Part shown: piece after piece, positions 54,617-64,000 of the stretch | Numbering within the stretch: the first letter of the stretch is position 1 | Layout: each line of letters begins with the position of its first letter | Source of the DNA: Comamonas testosteroni TK102 | GTDB taxonomy: Bacteria; Pseudomonadota; Gammaproteobacteria; Burkholderiales; Burkholderiaceae_C | Length of the DNA stretch: 64,000 nt | NCBI RefSeq assembly: GCF_000739375.1 | Contig: NZ_CP006704.1 | Coordinates: 2,108,001-2,172,000 of the forward strand | Direction: 5' to 3' | Program-made: the position numbers and the translations under genes | The notes under the pieces: model-generated | Told to the model about the DNA's origin: nothing | The model's input: only the letters and a program-made list of their open reading frames with translations | Databases searched by the model: none

Positions 54617-55888
54617 GTGAAACCCGTTCCTTGGTTCGTGGCCTGCGCCATCGCAGGCTGTGCGGCTGTGGGGGGCGCCTTGCCCGCCGCCGCGCAAACC
54701 CCTTCGCCAACTCTCCCAGCCCCTCCGGCTGACAACCTCCGAGTCACCCTGGCCGAAGCCGTGGAGGCCGCATGGCAGCGCGCCGTGCAGGCACGCGAAG
54801 TTCAGGCCCAGGGCCGGCGCGCCCAGGCCGAGCAGACCGCCGCCTCCAGCCTCTGGGCCGCGCCACCGGCGCTCGAACTCAACCACCGCAATGACCGCTG
54901 GCAAACCAACGTCGGGCGGCGCGAGAACGAGATCGGCGTCGCATTGCCGCTGTGGTTGCCTGGTCAGCGCGACGCACGTTCCGCTGCGGCTGGCGCCGAA
55001 CTCCAGCTTGCCGATGCGCAAACCCAGGCCGCGCGCCTGCGGGTGGCGGGCCTGGTGCGCGAGGCGGCCTGGCGCTGGTCGGCGGCCCAGGCCGAAGCCG
55101 ATGCGGCCGAAGCCCAGGTGCAATACCTGCAGCGCCTGTCCGACGACGTGCAGCGCCGTGTCCGCGCCGGCGACCTGGCGCGCGCCGATGCCCTGGCGGC
55201 GCGGGCCGAGCTGCTGGATGCCCAATCCCTGGCGGGCGAGGTGCGCCAGAAGCGCCAGGGTGCGCAGGCGCAGTGGCGCAATCTGACCGGCCTGGAGGCC
55301 ATGCCGGAGATGGCACCTCCATCCACGCCATCGGCGGGACTCGACGTTGCGACCAGTGACGTGCACCCCGAACTGCGACTGGCCGCGCAGGCCGTGGAAC
55401 GGGCGCGCAAGCGGGTGGGCGTGGTCAACACATCCCGGCGTGATCCGCCCGAGCTGCTGCTGCGCTACCGTGAAGAATCGCCGGGCACCGGCCAGACGAC
55501 TCAGCGCAGCATCGGCATTGGCGTGCGCATCCCCTTTGGCACCGATGGCCGCAATGCGCCGCTGCAAGCCGCTGCCCTGGGCGAACTGGATGTCGCTGAA
55601 ACCACCGAACTGCGACTGCGCGAGCGCCAGGAAGCCGACCTCGGCCTGGCCCGCTCGGCCATGCGCAACGCTGCCCGCCAACTCGAAGACGCCCGCGACC
55701 GCGCCGCGCTGCTGCGCGAGCGCACCCAGCTCATCGACAAATCGTTCCAGGCTGGAGAAACACCGCTGCCCGAGCTGCTGCGCGCAGCCAATGCCGCCGC
55801 ACAGGCGGATGCCGCCCTGGCCCGCCAACAAGCGGCGCTGGGCCTGAGCCAGGCCCAACTGCAACAAACCCTCGGACTCCTTCCATGA
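54617..55888 (+). CDS. czcC: CzcC-like outer-membrane efflux protein
   Basis: The 423-residue TolC-family channel has a signal ending in AAAQT and two coiled-coil repeats (AWQRAVQAREVQAQG..., SRRDPPELLLRYREES, QLEDARDRAALLRERTQL). It should form the outer-membrane duct of the RND complex. GTG 54617 gives the signal peptide. Its end overlaps the next ATG by 4 nt (ATGA), one operon with the next three genes. Confidence 0.88.
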   Translation: MKPVPWFVACAIAGCAAVGGALPAAAQTPSPTLPAPPADNLRVTLAEAVEAAWQRAVQAREVQAQGRRAQAEQTAASSLWAAPPALELNHRNDRWQTNVGRRENEIGVALPLWLPGQRDARSAAAGAELQLADAQTQAARLRVAGLVREAAWRWSAAQAEADAAEAQVQYLQRLSDDVQRRVRAGDLARADALAARAELLDAQSLAGEVRQKRQGAQAQWRNLTGLEAMPEMAPPSTPSAGLDVATSDVHPELRLAAQAVERARKRVGVVNTSRRDPPELLLRYREESPGTGQTTQRSIGIGVRIPFGTDGRNAPLQAAALGELDVAETTELRLRERQEADLGLARSAMRNAARQLEDARDRAALLRERTQLIDKSFQAGETPLPELLRAANAAAQADAALARQQAALGLSQAQLQQTLGLLP

Positions 55889-56541
55889 ATTCCCTATCCC
55901 TTTCCCGACGTGGCTCGTGGTCCGATGGCTGGCAGCAATGGCTGTCCGGCGCCGCGGTGGCCTTCCTGCTGATTCTTTCCAGCGCGGGTACCTGGGCTGC
56001 GCCCGGCGCCCATGGCCCCAATGGCGAACACCTGGACACTCCCACGGCGGCGGCAGGCAGCGCCAGCACCGCGCCGCGCATGGAGGCCCGCTCCGAGAGT
56101 TTCGAGCTGGTCGCCCACCTCCGGGGCGATGAGCTGTCGATGCTCATCAACCGCTTCGAGACCAACGAGCCGGTGCTCAAAGCCCAGGTCGAGGTTGAAT
56201 CCGGCACGGCGAAGGCGACCGCCAAGTTCCACGAGGACATGGGCGACTACGCCGTCGATGACCCGGCTTTCCTCAAGGCGCTGAAGGCCCCGGGGTCGCA
56301 TCCGCTGGTGGTCACGATCCTGGCCGGCGAGGAGTCGGACCTGCTGGAAGGGACGCTGCAAACAGGCCCGGCAACCACGGCCAGTGGCGATGACCACGGA
56401 CATGCACACGATGGCGCTGGACACAGCGACGGGCACGGCATCTCCAACGTGGTTTGGGTCGTGCTCGTGATGCTGTTGTTGGCAGCGGCCAGCGCCTGGA
56501 GGACCCGCCGTTCCCGCAAAGCCCAAGGAGGCGCCCAATGA
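55885..56541 (+). CDS. Membrane-anchored periplasmic protein with CzcB N-terminal-type domain
   Basis: The 218-residue protein has a signal/anchor near 20-38, then [13 protein letters not shown] (the same words open the next protein), a beta-rich periplasmic part (ESFELVAHLRGDELSMLIN, ETNEPVLKAQVEVESG, PLVVTILAGEESDLLEG), a His-rich patch (DDHGHAHDGAGHSDGHG) and a C-terminal membrane span. It has no barrel-sandwich core, so it is not an adaptor. It looks like a stand-alone metal-binding partner of the RND complex. It overlaps both neighbours. Confidence 0.65.
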   Translation: MNSLSLSRRGSWSDGWQQWLSGAAVAFLLILSSAGTWAAPGAHGPNGEHLDTPTAAAGSASTAPRMEARSESFELVAHLRGDELSMLINRFETNEPVLKAQVEVESGTAKATAKFHEDMGDYAVDDPAFLKALKAPGSHPLVVTILAGEESDLLEGTLQTGPATTASGDDHGHAHDGAGHSDGHGISNVVWVVLVMLLLAAASAWRTRRSRKAQGGAQ

Positions 56542-57674
56542 ACACCCGTCTGATTTCTGTGTCGATTCTTGTGACGGCCATCCACATGCTGGCGGCTGGG
56601 AATGCCTGGTCGGCCCCTGGCGCGCATGGCCCCAACGGCGAACACCTCGATGCGCCGCAGGCTGTGAATGTCAACGGGCTGATGCGCCTGCCCGACGGCA
56701 GCGTCAACGTGCCGATGCTCGCGCAGCGGCGCATGGGCATCCGTACGCAGATCGTGGCCGCTTCGCAGGCACAGGCCACGGTGGAGCTGGCGGGCCGCGT
56801 GGTGATGGACCCGAATGCCGGTGGTCGCGTGCAGGCGGTGCATGGCGGCCGCGTCGAGGCCGGCCCACATGGCCTGCCCGTCGCCGGACAGGCAGTGCGA
56901 AAAGGCGAGGTGCTGGCCTATGTTCGCCACCATGCCGAACCCTATGCCCAGGCCAACCAGGAAGCGCAACTGGCCGAACTGCGCAGCAGCCGCCAGCTTG
57001 CCGCCCAGCGCGTTGAACGCCTGCAGTCGCTGGAAGGCACGGTGCCGCGCAAGGACATCGAGGCCGCGAAAGCCGAGTTGCAAAGCCTGTCCGCACGAGA
57101 AAAAAGCATTGGCGCCAGCCTGGGCGCACGCGAAGCACTGGTGGCCCCGGTCTCGGGCGTGATCGCCCGTGCGCAGGCGGTGGCCGGCCAGGTGGCCGAT
57201 GACCGCGAACTGTTGTTCGAGATTGTCGATCCCTCCCGGCTGATGGTCGAGGCCTCGACCGCGGACGCGGCGCTGCCGGCCCGCATGGCCGGCGCTTCGC
57301 TGCGCGAGGCGCCCGGCGCACGCCTGCAACTGGTGGGTGCGGGTGGCGCGCTGCGCGACGGCGTGATGCCGGTCAACTTCCGCCTGCAAGCCGCTGGCGC
57401 AGGGCAAGCCCTGCCGCTCGCGGTGGGCCAGCCCGTGACGCTGATTGCCCAGCTTGCCGAGCGCATCGAAGGCTTCACGCTGCCCGCTCAGGCCGTGGTG
57501 CGCAATGCCGCCAACGAGCAGGTGGTGTGGATCAAGTCGGGCGCGGAGCGCTACATCCCGCAGCCGGTGCGCGTGCGCACGCTGGACGCGGCCACGGTGG
57601 TCGTGGTGCAAGGGCTGGGCGCGGACAACCGCGTCGTGGTCGAAGGCACCGCGCTGCTGGCGCAGATCCGCTGA
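56538..57674 (+). CDS. czcB: CzcB-like RND periplasmic adaptor
   Basis: The 378-residue adaptor has a signal peptide, the [13 protein letters not shown] segment (26-38), a barrel-sandwich domain ([24 protein letters not shown]), a coiled hairpin ([20 protein letters not shown]) and a beta-barrel ([21 protein letters not shown]). It links inner- and outer-membrane parts of the efflux pump. ATG overlaps the previous stop; czcA starts 10 nt after its stop. Confidence 0.9.
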   Translation: MNTRLISVSILVTAIHMLAAGNAWSAPGAHGPNGEHLDAPQAVNVNGLMRLPDGSVNVPMLAQRRMGIRTQIVAASQAQATVELAGRVVMDPNAGGRVQAVHGGRVEAGPHGLPVAGQAVRKGEVLAYVRHHAEPYAQANQEAQLAELRSSRQLAAQRVERLQSLEGTVPRKDIEAAKAELQSLSAREKSIGASLGAREALVAPVSGVIARAQAVAGQVADDRELLFEIVDPSRLMVEASTADAALPARMAGASLREAPGARLQLVGAGGALRDGVMPVNFRLQAAGAGQALPLAVGQPVTLIAQLAERIEGFTLPAQAVVRNAANEQVVWIKSGAERYIPQPVRVRTLDAATVVVVQGLGADNRVVVEGTALLAQIR

Positions 57675-57684
57675 GGAGCACGCC

Positions 57685-60600
57685 ATGTTCAACTGGATCG
57701 TGCGCAGCAGCCTGCGCAATCGCCTGTTCGTGCTCGCCGTCGCGGCTTTTCTGCTGGTGTGGGGCGCCGTCAGCGCTTGGCGCACCCCCGTGGACGTGTT
57801 CCCCAACCTGGACAAGCCCCTGGTCACCGTGCTGACGGAGGCCGGCGGCATGGCGCCGCAGGAGGTGGAGCAGCTCGTCACCTTCCCGCTGGAGACCGCG
57901 CTCAACGGCATGCCGGGCGTCACCCGCGTGCGCTCGATGTCCGGCGTGGGCCTGTCCATCGTCTATGCCGAGTTCGACTGGGGCACCGACATCTACCGCA
58001 ACCGTCAGCTCGTCGCCGAGCGCCTGGCGCTGGCGCGCGCGCAGTTGCCCGCCGGCATCGAGCCGTCGATGGGACCCGTGTCCTCGATCATGGGCGAGAT
58101 CATGCTGATCGCGCTGCCGATCACCGCGCAGGCCCAGGACGGCGCTTCGCCCATGCAGGCGCGCGAGTACGCGGACTTCGTGCTGCGCCCGCGCCTGCTG
58201 TCCATTCCCGGTGTGTCGCAGGTGATTCCGATCGGCGGTGACGTGCGCACGCTGCGCGTCGCACCGGACACGGCGCGCATGGCGCAGTTCGGCGTCTCGC
58301 TCAACCAGGTGGAGCAGGCCATGAAGGGTTATGCCTCCAATGCGGGTGGCGGCTTCATCGACCTGAACGGGCGCGAGTACCTGATCCGCCACGTCGGCCG
58401 CACGGCCGACCGTGATGCGCTGGGCGGTGACCTGGCCGGCGTGGCCGTCGCCTGGAAGGACGGCCGCCCCGTGCTGCTGGAGCAGGTGGCGCAGGTCGGC
58501 TTCGCGCCGGGCCTCAAGCGCGGCGATGGCGGCTACAACGGCGGCCCCGCCGTGATCGCCAGCGTGCAGAAGCAGCCCGGCGCCGACACCGTGAAGCTCA
58601 CCGCTGCCGTGGAGGCGGCGCTGCAGGAGCTGGTGCCCGGCCTGCCCAAAGGCCTGGCCCAGCCGCAGGTGCTATTCCGCCAAGCCGACTTCATCCGGGC
58701 CTCGGTGGGCAACGTGGGCGAGGCGCTGCGCGACGGCGCTGTGATGGTCGCGGTCATCCTGTTCGCTTTCCTGCTGTCGGCGCGCACCACGCTGATCTCG
58801 CTGCTGGCCATCCCGCTGTCGCTGGCGGTGGCGGCGCTGGCCTTCCGCGCCTTTGGCCTGTCGATCAACGTGATGACGCTGGGCGGGCTGGCCATCGCCA
58901 TCGGCGAACTGGTGGACGACGCCGTGGTGGACGTGGAGAACATCCTGCGCCGCCTCAAGCAAAACCGCGCGGCGGACGATCCGCTGTCGGTGCTGGAGGT
59001 GGTGCGCCGCGCCAGCGTGGAGGTGCGCTCGGGCATCGTTTACGCCACGCTGGTCGTGGTGCTGGTGTTTGTGCCGCTGTTCGCGCTGCCGGGCATCGAG
59101 GGGCGCTTGTTCGCGCCGCTGGGCGTGGCCTACATCGTCTCCATCCTGGCCTCCATGCTGGTGTCGATGACGGTGACGCCGGTACTGGCCTACTACCTGC
59201 TGCCGCGCATGAAACGCATCGACCACGGCGACAGCCCGCTGGTCGCGTGGCTCAAGCGACTGGATACGAGGGTGCTGGCTTGGTCTTTCCCACGGGCGAG
59301 GGCGCTGGTGGCTTGCGCTGCCGTGGCGGTGCTGCTGGCTGGGGCCAGCGTGCCGTTCTTCCCGCGCGCTTTCCTGCCCGCGTTCAACGAGGGTTCGCTG
59401 GTTCTCGGGCTCGTGCTCTCTCCGGGCACCTCGCTGGAACAGGCCAACCGCATCGGCGCCGAGGCCGAGCGGCTGATCGCCGAGGTGCCCGAAGTGCGGC
59501 AGGTGGGCCGGCGCACCGGCCGCGCCGAGCTGGACGAGCATGCCGAGGGCGTGCATGCGGCCGAGATCGACGTGGACCTCAAGCCCTCGGCGCGCAGCCG
59601 CGAGGCCATCATGGCCCACATCCGCGAACGCCTGGCCCTGCTGCCCGCGCAGGCCACCATCGGCCAGCCGATCTCGCACCGCCTGGATCATTTGCTCTCG
59701 GGCGTGCGGGCGCAGATCGCGCTCAAGGTCTTCGGCGATGACACGGATGCGCTGCGGGGGCTGGCCGAGCAGTTGCGCGGCCGCCTGGCCGGCATTCCGG
59801 GCCTGGTGGACCTCACGGTAGAAAAGCAGGTGCTGATCCCGCAGATCACCGTGCGCATCGACCCGCGCAAGCTGGCGCAGACGGGCCTGGCGCCTGGCGA
59901 GGCGGTGCGGCTGCTGAAAGCGCTGACCGACGGTGCGCACAGCGCCGAGATCGTGGACGGCCCGCGCCGCTACGACCTGGTGCTGCGGCTGCCCGACCAG
60001 CGGCGCAGCCCGCAGGACCTGGCCGCCACGCTGATCGACACGCCAGCCGGGCGTCTGCCGGTCTCTGCCTTCGCCACGGTGGCGGAAGAAGACGGCCCCA
60101 ACCAGATCGGCCGCGAGAACGGACGCCGGCGCATCGTGGTCTATGCCAACACCGATGGCCGCGACATGAGCGCCATCGTCGCGCAGATCCGCCAGGCCAT
60201 CGGCGAGACACCGTTGCCGCCGGGCTACTTCATCAGCCTGGAGGGCCAGTTCCAGGCCCAGGAGCAGGCGGCGCAGTTGATCGGCGCGTTGTCGCTGGTC
60301 TCGCTGGCGATGATCTTCCTGGTGCTGTACGCGCGCTACCGCTCGGCGGTGCTGGCCGGCATCGTGATGGCCAACATCCCGTTGGCGCTGATCGGCAGCG
60401 TGGTGGCGATGTGGATCGCGGGCGTGAGCCTGTCTGTGGCCTCGATGGTGGGCTTCATCACCCTGGCGGGCATCGCCACGCGCAACGGCATCCTGAAGAT
60501 CAGCCACTACATCAATCTGTGCAAGTTCGAGGGGGAGACCTTTGGCATGCCGATGATCGTGCGCGGCTCGCTGGAGCGGCTGACGCCGGTGCTGATGACG

Positions 60601-60837
60601 GCCTTGGTGGCCGCCTTTGCGCTGACGCCGCTGCTGCTGGCCGCCGATGCGCCCGGCAAGGAAATCCTGCACCCGGTGGCGGTGGTGATCTTCGGTGGGC
60701 TGGTCAGCTCGACCGTGCTGGATACGTTGCTCACGCCCGTGCTGTATTGGCTGCTGGGTCGCAAGCCCACCGAGCGGCTGCTGCAGGCGGAGCCGGAGGC
60801 CGCAGGCCAGGTGCCAGTGCCGCAGGAGGCGTACTGA
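57685..60837 (+). CDS. czcA: CzcA-like heavy-metal RND efflux pump
   Basis: The 1050-residue pump has 12 membrane spans and two large periplasmic loops. The proton-relay motif in helix 4 is [13 protein letters not shown] (Asp411, Asp412, Asp416, Glu418), of the HME-RND type that exports Co, Zn, Cd, Ni or monovalent metals; the extra Asp differs from the CzcA form (VDGAVIIVEN). It shows [13 protein letters not shown] and [12 protein letters not shown]. With czcC and czcB it forms a trans-envelope exporter. AGGAG precedes ATG 57685. Confidence 0.93.
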   Translation: MFNWIVRSSLRNRLFVLAVAAFLLVWGAVSAWRTPVDVFPNLDKPLVTVLTEAGGMAPQEVEQLVTFPLETALNGMPGVTRVRSMSGVGLSIVYAEFDWGTDIYRNRQLVAERLALARAQLPAGIEPSMGPVSSIMGEIMLIALPITAQAQDGASPMQAREYADFVLRPRLLSIPGVSQVIPIGGDVRTLRVAPDTARMAQFGVSLNQVEQAMKGYASNAGGGFIDLNGREYLIRHVGRTADRDALGGDLAGVAVAWKDGRPVLLEQVAQVGFAPGLKRGDGGYNGGPAVIASVQKQPGADTVKLTAAVEAALQELVPGLPKGLAQPQVLFRQADFIRASVGNVGEALRDGAVMVAVILFAFLLSARTTLISLLAIPLSLAVAALAFRAFGLSINVMTLGGLAIAIGELVDDAVVDVENILRRLKQNRAADDPLSVLEVVRRASVEVRSGIVYATLVVVLVFVPLFALPGIEGRLFAPLGVAYIVSILASMLVSMTVTPVLAYYLLPRMKRIDHGDSPLVAWLKRLDTRVLAWSFPRARALVACAAVAVLLAGASVPFFPRAFLPAFNEGSLVLGLVLSPGTSLEQANRIGAEAERLIAEVPEVRQVGRRTGRAELDEHAEGVHAAEIDVDLKPSARSREAIMAHIRERLALLPAQATIGQPISHRLDHLLSGVRAQIALKVFGDDTDALRGLAEQLRGRLAGIPGLVDLTVEKQVLIPQITVRIDPRKLAQTGLAPGEAVRLLKALTDGAHSAEIVDGPRRYDLVLRLPDQRRSPQDLAATLIDTPAGRLPVSAFATVAEEDGPNQIGRENGRRRIVVYANTDGRDMSAIVAQIRQAIGETPLPPGYFISLEGQFQAQEQAAQLIGALSLVSLAMIFLVLYARYRSAVLAGIVMANIPLALIGSVVAMWIAGVSLSVASMVGFITLAGIATRNGILKISHYINLCKFEGETFGMPMIVRGSLERLTPVLMTALVAAFALTPLLLAADAPGKEILHPVAVVIFGGLVSSTVLDTLLTPVLYWLLGRKPTERLLQAEPEAAGQVPVPQEAY

Positions 60838-60876
60838 TGCGGGGTGACGCACACCCCGCCTGAATGCTGTTTCGAC

Positions 60877-60901
60877 AAGGCTTTGCGGCGCCGCCTTTTT
60901 T
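60877..60901 (+). terminator. Weak terminator after czcA
   Basis: AAGGC and GCCTT pair around an 11-nt loop, followed by TTTT. The short stem makes this uncertain. Confidence 0.4.
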
Positions 60902-60933
60902 GCAAGCGCGCTGCACCCTGAAAGGATGATCCG

Positions 60934-61329
60934 ATGAACTTCAAACCTGCCTCCCTGCGCCTGCTGGCGGCTTCTGCCTTGTGCGCGGCTTCTCTGCTGG
61001 CTGCTCCCACTGTCTTCGCGCATGGCGATGCCAAGCCACAGCATGGCGGCATCGTGCGAACCGCCAGCGACCTGTCGTTCGAGCTGGTGGCCGCCGCCGA
61101 TGGCGCGACGCTGTATGTCATCGACCACGGCAAGGACTACGACACCGCCGGCGTGAGTGGCAAGCTGACCGTGCTCAATGGTGCGGACAAGTCCGAGGCC
61201 GACCTCAAACCCGCCGGTGGCAACAAGCTGGAGGCCAAGGGCGTGAAGCTGGGCAAGGGTGCCAAGGCTGTGGCTGCGTTGCAGACCGCCGACAAGAAGA
61301 CCGTGACCGTTCGCTTTACGGTCAAGTAA
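60934..61329 (+). CDS. Exported small periplasmic protein of the metal locus
   Basis: The 131-residue protein has a signal (SLLAAPTVFAHG; cut near FAHG) that leaves an N-terminal HGDAKPQHGG patch, and a compact beta domain (FELVAAADGATLYVID, AGVSGKLTVLNGADKS, KTVTVRFTVK). The exposed His at the mature N-terminus suggest metal binding. It follows the RND operon. Its role is inferred from place and composition. Confidence 0.7.
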   Translation: MNFKPASLRLLAASALCAASLLAAPTVFAHGDAKPQHGGIVRTASDLSFELVAAADGATLYVIDHGKDYDTAGVSGKLTVLNGADKSEADLKPAGGNKLEAKGVKLGKGAKAVAALQTADKKTVTVRFTVK

Positions 61330-61354
61330 CGCACCAAGGGTACGCTGGCGCACC

Positions 61355-62410
61355 ATGAAACACGCTTCCATGCCTTGGCCCGCCCTGCGGGGCGGCCTGT
61401 TGGCCTTGCTGGCCGCAGCCCTGTTTGGCATCAGTACGCCGCTGGTGCAGCGCATCGGCGCGGGCGTGGGTGCGTTCTCGACGGCGGCGCTGCTTTACGC
61501 AGGCGCAGCCATCGTTGGCCTGCTCTCGCGTCAGCGGGTGGACAAGGAAGCGCGGCTGGTGCGCGGCGACTTTCCGCGCCTGCTGGCCATGGCCGCCTTT
61601 GGGGCGGTCCTGGGGCCGGTCGCGCTGGCCTGGGGTTTGCAGCACACCAGCGGCACAGGCGCTTCGCTGATGCTGACCCTCGAAGCCCTGTTCACCGCGT
61701 TGCTGGCACGGCTGCTGTATGGCGAGACCATGGACCGGCGTGTCTGGGCCGCCATGCTCCTGCTGCTGGCCGGAGGCCTGGCCCTGGTGCTCGATCAGGG
61801 GCGCGAGGGCGGCAGCCAGCTTTGGGGGTTGCTCGCCGTGCTCGTCGCCACGATGGCCTGGGGCACGGACAACACCTTGTCGCGCGCGCTGGCCGAGCGT
61901 GATCCCGGCCAGGTGGTGCTGGGCAAGGCCGTCCTGGGGACTTCGGCCACGGCCCTACTGGCCGTTTTGGCGGGGGATCCGTTGCCGACGCTGGGCGCGG
62001 CCCTGAGCCTGATGGCCGTGGGTGCCACGGGCTACGGCCTGAGCCTGCGCTTTTACCTGCTGGCCCAGCGGGCCTTCGGCGCGGCGCGCACGGGGTCGGT
62101 GTTTGCGTTTGCACCCTTCATCGGCGCCGCGATCGCCATGGCCCTGGGAGACCGCAGCGGCACGTGGATCATGGCGGTGGGGGGCCTGCTGATGGTGCTG
62201 GGGGTAGTGCTGCACCTGGCGGAGTCGCACGGACACGAGCATGCACATGAGCGGCTGGAACACGAGCACGCACACAGCCACGGCGACGGCCACCATGACC
62301 ACGCGCACGATCCCATGCCTGTAGGCACGCACAGCCATGCCCACGTACACGAGCCGATGGTGCATGTGCACCCGCATGTGCCGGATGCGCACCATCGACA
62401 CGAGCACTGA
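61355..62410 (+). CDS. EamA/DMT-family transporter with a long histidine-rich tail
   Basis: The 351-residue protein has about ten membrane spans of the EamA drug/metabolite type (two repeats) and a C-terminal tail of about 60 residues (290-351) that is nearly one-third His (HGHEHAHERLEHEHAHSHGD, then more). EamA proteins normally move small molecules; the tail is like those of metal exporters. In this locus it could export a metal or a metal-binding ligand. It begins 25 nt after the previous gene. Confidence 0.8.
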   Translation: MKHASMPWPALRGGLLALLAAALFGISTPLVQRIGAGVGAFSTAALLYAGAAIVGLLSRQRVDKEARLVRGDFPRLLAMAAFGAVLGPVALAWGLQHTSGTGASLMLTLEALFTALLARLLYGETMDRRVWAAMLLLLAGGLALVLDQGREGGSQLWGLLAVLVATMAWGTDNTLSRALAERDPGQVVLGKAVLGTSATALLAVLAGDPLPTLGAALSLMAVGATGYGLSLRFYLLAQRAFGAARTGSVFAFAPFIGAAIAMALGDRSGTWIMAVGGLLMVLGVVLHLAESHGHEHAHERLEHEHAHSHGDGHHDHAHDPMPVGTHSHAHVHEPMVHVHPHVPDAHHRHEH

Positions 62411-62503
62411 CATTTGCTCAGAATGACCTTGAACGGGCTGGATCGAAATGCGAAAGCATGTCTCGGTGCACGCTCAAGCGCCCGTTTGGCCGCCACATAG
62501 GGC

Positions 62504-63874
62504 TCAAGCTACCAGCGGACGCGCCAAGGTGGCCGCGAGGCCGATCACTGCGCACGCACCCAGCAGTGGCATCACGCCCAGCTTGAAACGGAACAGGGCC
62601 ACCGCGGCGCCCAGTGCGATCAGGGCCGAAAGCCAGTCGAATGCGCCGCTGAAGCCCTGAGGCCACAACACGTGGTACGCGAAGAACAACGCCAGGTTGA
62701 GGATCACGCCCACGACGGCCGCCGTGATCGCCGACAGCGGTGCGGTGAAGCCGAGTTTGCCGTGCGTGGCCTCGATGGCCGGGCCGCCCGCCAGGATGAA
62801 GACGAAGGACGGCAGGAAGGTGAAGAAGGTCACCACGGCAGCGGCCAGTGCGCCGCCGAGAAACAGCGCATCGGGGCCAAGCACCTGCTTGAGCCAGCCG
62901 CCGACGAAGCCGACGAAGGCCACCACCATGATCAGCGGCCCCGGGGTGGTCTCGCCCAAGGCCAGACCGTCGATCATCTGCGCGCCCGAGAGCCACTGGT
63001 GATGCTCCACCGCGCCCTGGTACACGTAGGGCAGCACCGCGTAGGCGCCGCCGAAGGTCATCAGTGCGGCCTTGGTGAAGAACCAGCCCATCTGGGTCAG
63101 CGTGCCCTGCAGCCCCTGTACCGCGACGAGCGTACCCATCGCGAGCGCCCACAGCCCCAACCCGGCGGCGAGAACCTTGGCCAGGTGGCTGCGCGAGAAG
63201 CGCGCGTGCGCCGGCGTCGGCGTGTCGTCGTCGATCAGGGCCGGGCCATAGCCTTGCTGGGCACCGCCATGGCCGCCGCCGAGTGCGAACACGCCCGGCG
63301 CCCAACGGGCACCGAAGTAGCCGATCAACGCGGCGGCCAGGACGATTGCCGGGAAGGGTGTGCCGAAAGCGAAGATCGCAACGAAGGCCAGCGCCGCGAT
63401 GCCCCACATCCAGCCGTTCTTGAGCGCCCGGCTGCCGATGCGGTGCGCGGCATGCAGCACCAGCGCCGTGACGGCCGGCTTGATGCCGTAGAAGATGCCC
63501 GCCACCACCGGCACGTCGCCAAAGCGCAGGTAGATCCACGACAGCGCGATCAGGATGAACAGCGAGGGCAGCACGAACAGTGCGCCGGCCACGATGCCGC
63601 CCCAGGTGCGGTGCATCAGCCAGCCGATGTAGGTGGCGAGCTGCTGCGCCTCCGGGCCGGGCAGCAGCATGCAGTAGTTCAGCGCATGCAGGAAGCGCTT
63701 CTCGCTGATCCAGCGCCGCTGCTCCACCAGTTCGGTGTGCATGATCGCGATCTGCCCGGCCGGCCCGCCGAAGCTGATGAAGCCGAGCTTGAGCCAGAAC
63801 CAGAAGGCCTCCCGAAAACTCACGGGCGCGGGCGCTGCATCTTGCTGCTGCGGGCGTTGGAGAACGGCACTCAT
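62504..63874 (-). CDS. chrA: Chromate efflux transporter ChrA
   Basis: The 456-residue protein has two homologous CHR domains with the signatures LGFISFGGPAGQIAIMH and MLLPGPEAQQLATYIGWL in the first and TKAALMTFGGAYAVLPYV with GLALGETTPGPLIMVVAFVG in the second, the long-chain form. It exports chromate by the membrane potential. Its ATG overlaps the stop of chrB by 4 nt, so the two are read together. It is convergent with the EamA gene. Confidence 0.94.
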   Translation of the reverse strand: MSAVLQRPQQQDAAPAPVSFREAFWFWLKLGFISFGGPAGQIAIMHTELVEQRRWISEKRFLHALNYCMLLPGPEAQQLATYIGWLMHRTWGGIVAGALFVLPSLFILIALSWIYLRFGDVPVVAGIFYGIKPAVTALVLHAAHRIGSRALKNGWMWGIAALAFVAIFAFGTPFPAIVLAAALIGYFGARWAPGVFALGGGHGGAQQGYGPALIDDDTPTPAHARFSRSHLAKVLAAGLGLWALAMGTLVAVQGLQGTLTQMGWFFTKAALMTFGGAYAVLPYVYQGAVEHHQWLSGAQMIDGLALGETTPGPLIMVVAFVGFVGGWLKQVLGPDALFLGGALAAAVVTFFTFLPSFVFILAGGPAIEATHGKLGFTAPLSAITAAVVGVILNLALFFAYHVLWPQGFSGAFDWLSALIALGAAVALFRFKLGVMPLLGACAVIGLAATLARPLVA

Positions 63875-64000
63875 GAAGAGGCTCCCGGCGCCGCGTAGAG
63901 CGCATCGAAGACCGCGGATGCGGCGAGGACCAGTCGATCGTCGTCGGCATGCACTTCGCGCAGGCCGTCGAGCACGGCTTCCAGCCCAGCCGCTTCGGCC
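63871..64000 (-). CDS. chrB: Chromate resistance protein ChrB, C-terminal part (partial)
   Basis: The last 42 codons of a frame that runs off the window. The sequence ending AVLDGLREVHADDDRL, SAVFDALYAAPGASS matches the C-terminal end of ChrB, the chromate-linked regulator/cofactor of chrA. It overlaps chrA by 4 nt. The rest of the gene lies beyond the right edge. Confidence 0.75.
   Translation of the reverse strand, partial: AEAAGLEAVLDGLREVHADDDRLVLAASAVFDALYAAPGASS

Noticed and set aside
58672..61455. 927-codon open frame opposite czcA
   Set aside because: Composition (Gln/His/Arg-rich) is a mirror of the GC-rich pump gene; no domain seen.

Overview
The window is GC-rich, densely coded chromosome of a betaproteobacterium of the Comamonadaceae, most likely a Comamonas (testosteroni group) or a close relative. 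This rests on recognised neighbourhoods (tolB-pal-cpoB, ffs/dnaX-ybaB-recR, gloB-methyltransferase-rnhA, moeA-mobA-moaA, nadE-glnB), on protein sequences that read as Comamonadaceae versions, and on short intergenic repeats typical of that family. The species is an inference; there is no rRNA in the window.

Region 1 (1-4830) looks like a surface-protein sorting locus: the tail of one protein and a complete second protein end in the same Gly-rich/hydrophobic/Arg sorting signal, and a rhombosortase-type intramembrane protease (4239-4829) lies just downstream, after a heme oxygenase, a GspN-like type II secretion protein and a YbaN-like membrane protein. Region 2 (5050-21614) is housekeeping: an esterase, a thioesterase-acetyltransferase fusion, a two-component system, ygfZ, mltG-tmk-holB-pilZ-tatD, an exported ankyrin protein, msbA, tolB-pal-cpoB and tcdA.

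Region 3 (21722-26600) is an intact tRNA-Lys followed by about 4.7 kb of sparse, AT-richer DNA that ends in a decayed second copy of the same tRNA. This reads as the remnant of an element integrated in the tRNA gene; it still carries a lipocalin, a GAF-EAL phosphodiesterase and small unknown genes. Region 4 (26722-49919) returns to core genes: rimO, SRP RNA, dnaX-ybaB-recR, mltD, gloB, a methyltransferase, rnhA, molybdenum-cofactor genes, a Crp-type regulator, ppa, two tandem chemotaxis receptors (the second broken by one amber codon), a FemAB-like acyltransferase carrying an in-frame repeat insertion, nadE and glnB.

Region 5 (49915-64000, continuing past the end) is the left part of an integrative element, probably of the Tn4371 ICE type: a TTTTTCAT site in the glnB terminator, a tyrosine recombinase, a toxin-antitoxin-like pair flanked by matching palindromes, then a metal-resistance cargo. 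The cargo comprises a DmeR-like Ni/Co sensor with its operator, a His-rich CDF exporter, a Czc-like RND efflux operon with unusual periplasmic accessory proteins, an EamA transporter with a long histidine tail, and chrBA chromate resistance (chrB cut by the window end). The cargo genes probably work together: cytoplasmic export (DmeF, EamA, ChrA), trans-envelope export (CzcCBA-like) and periplasmic metal binding by small His-rich proteins.
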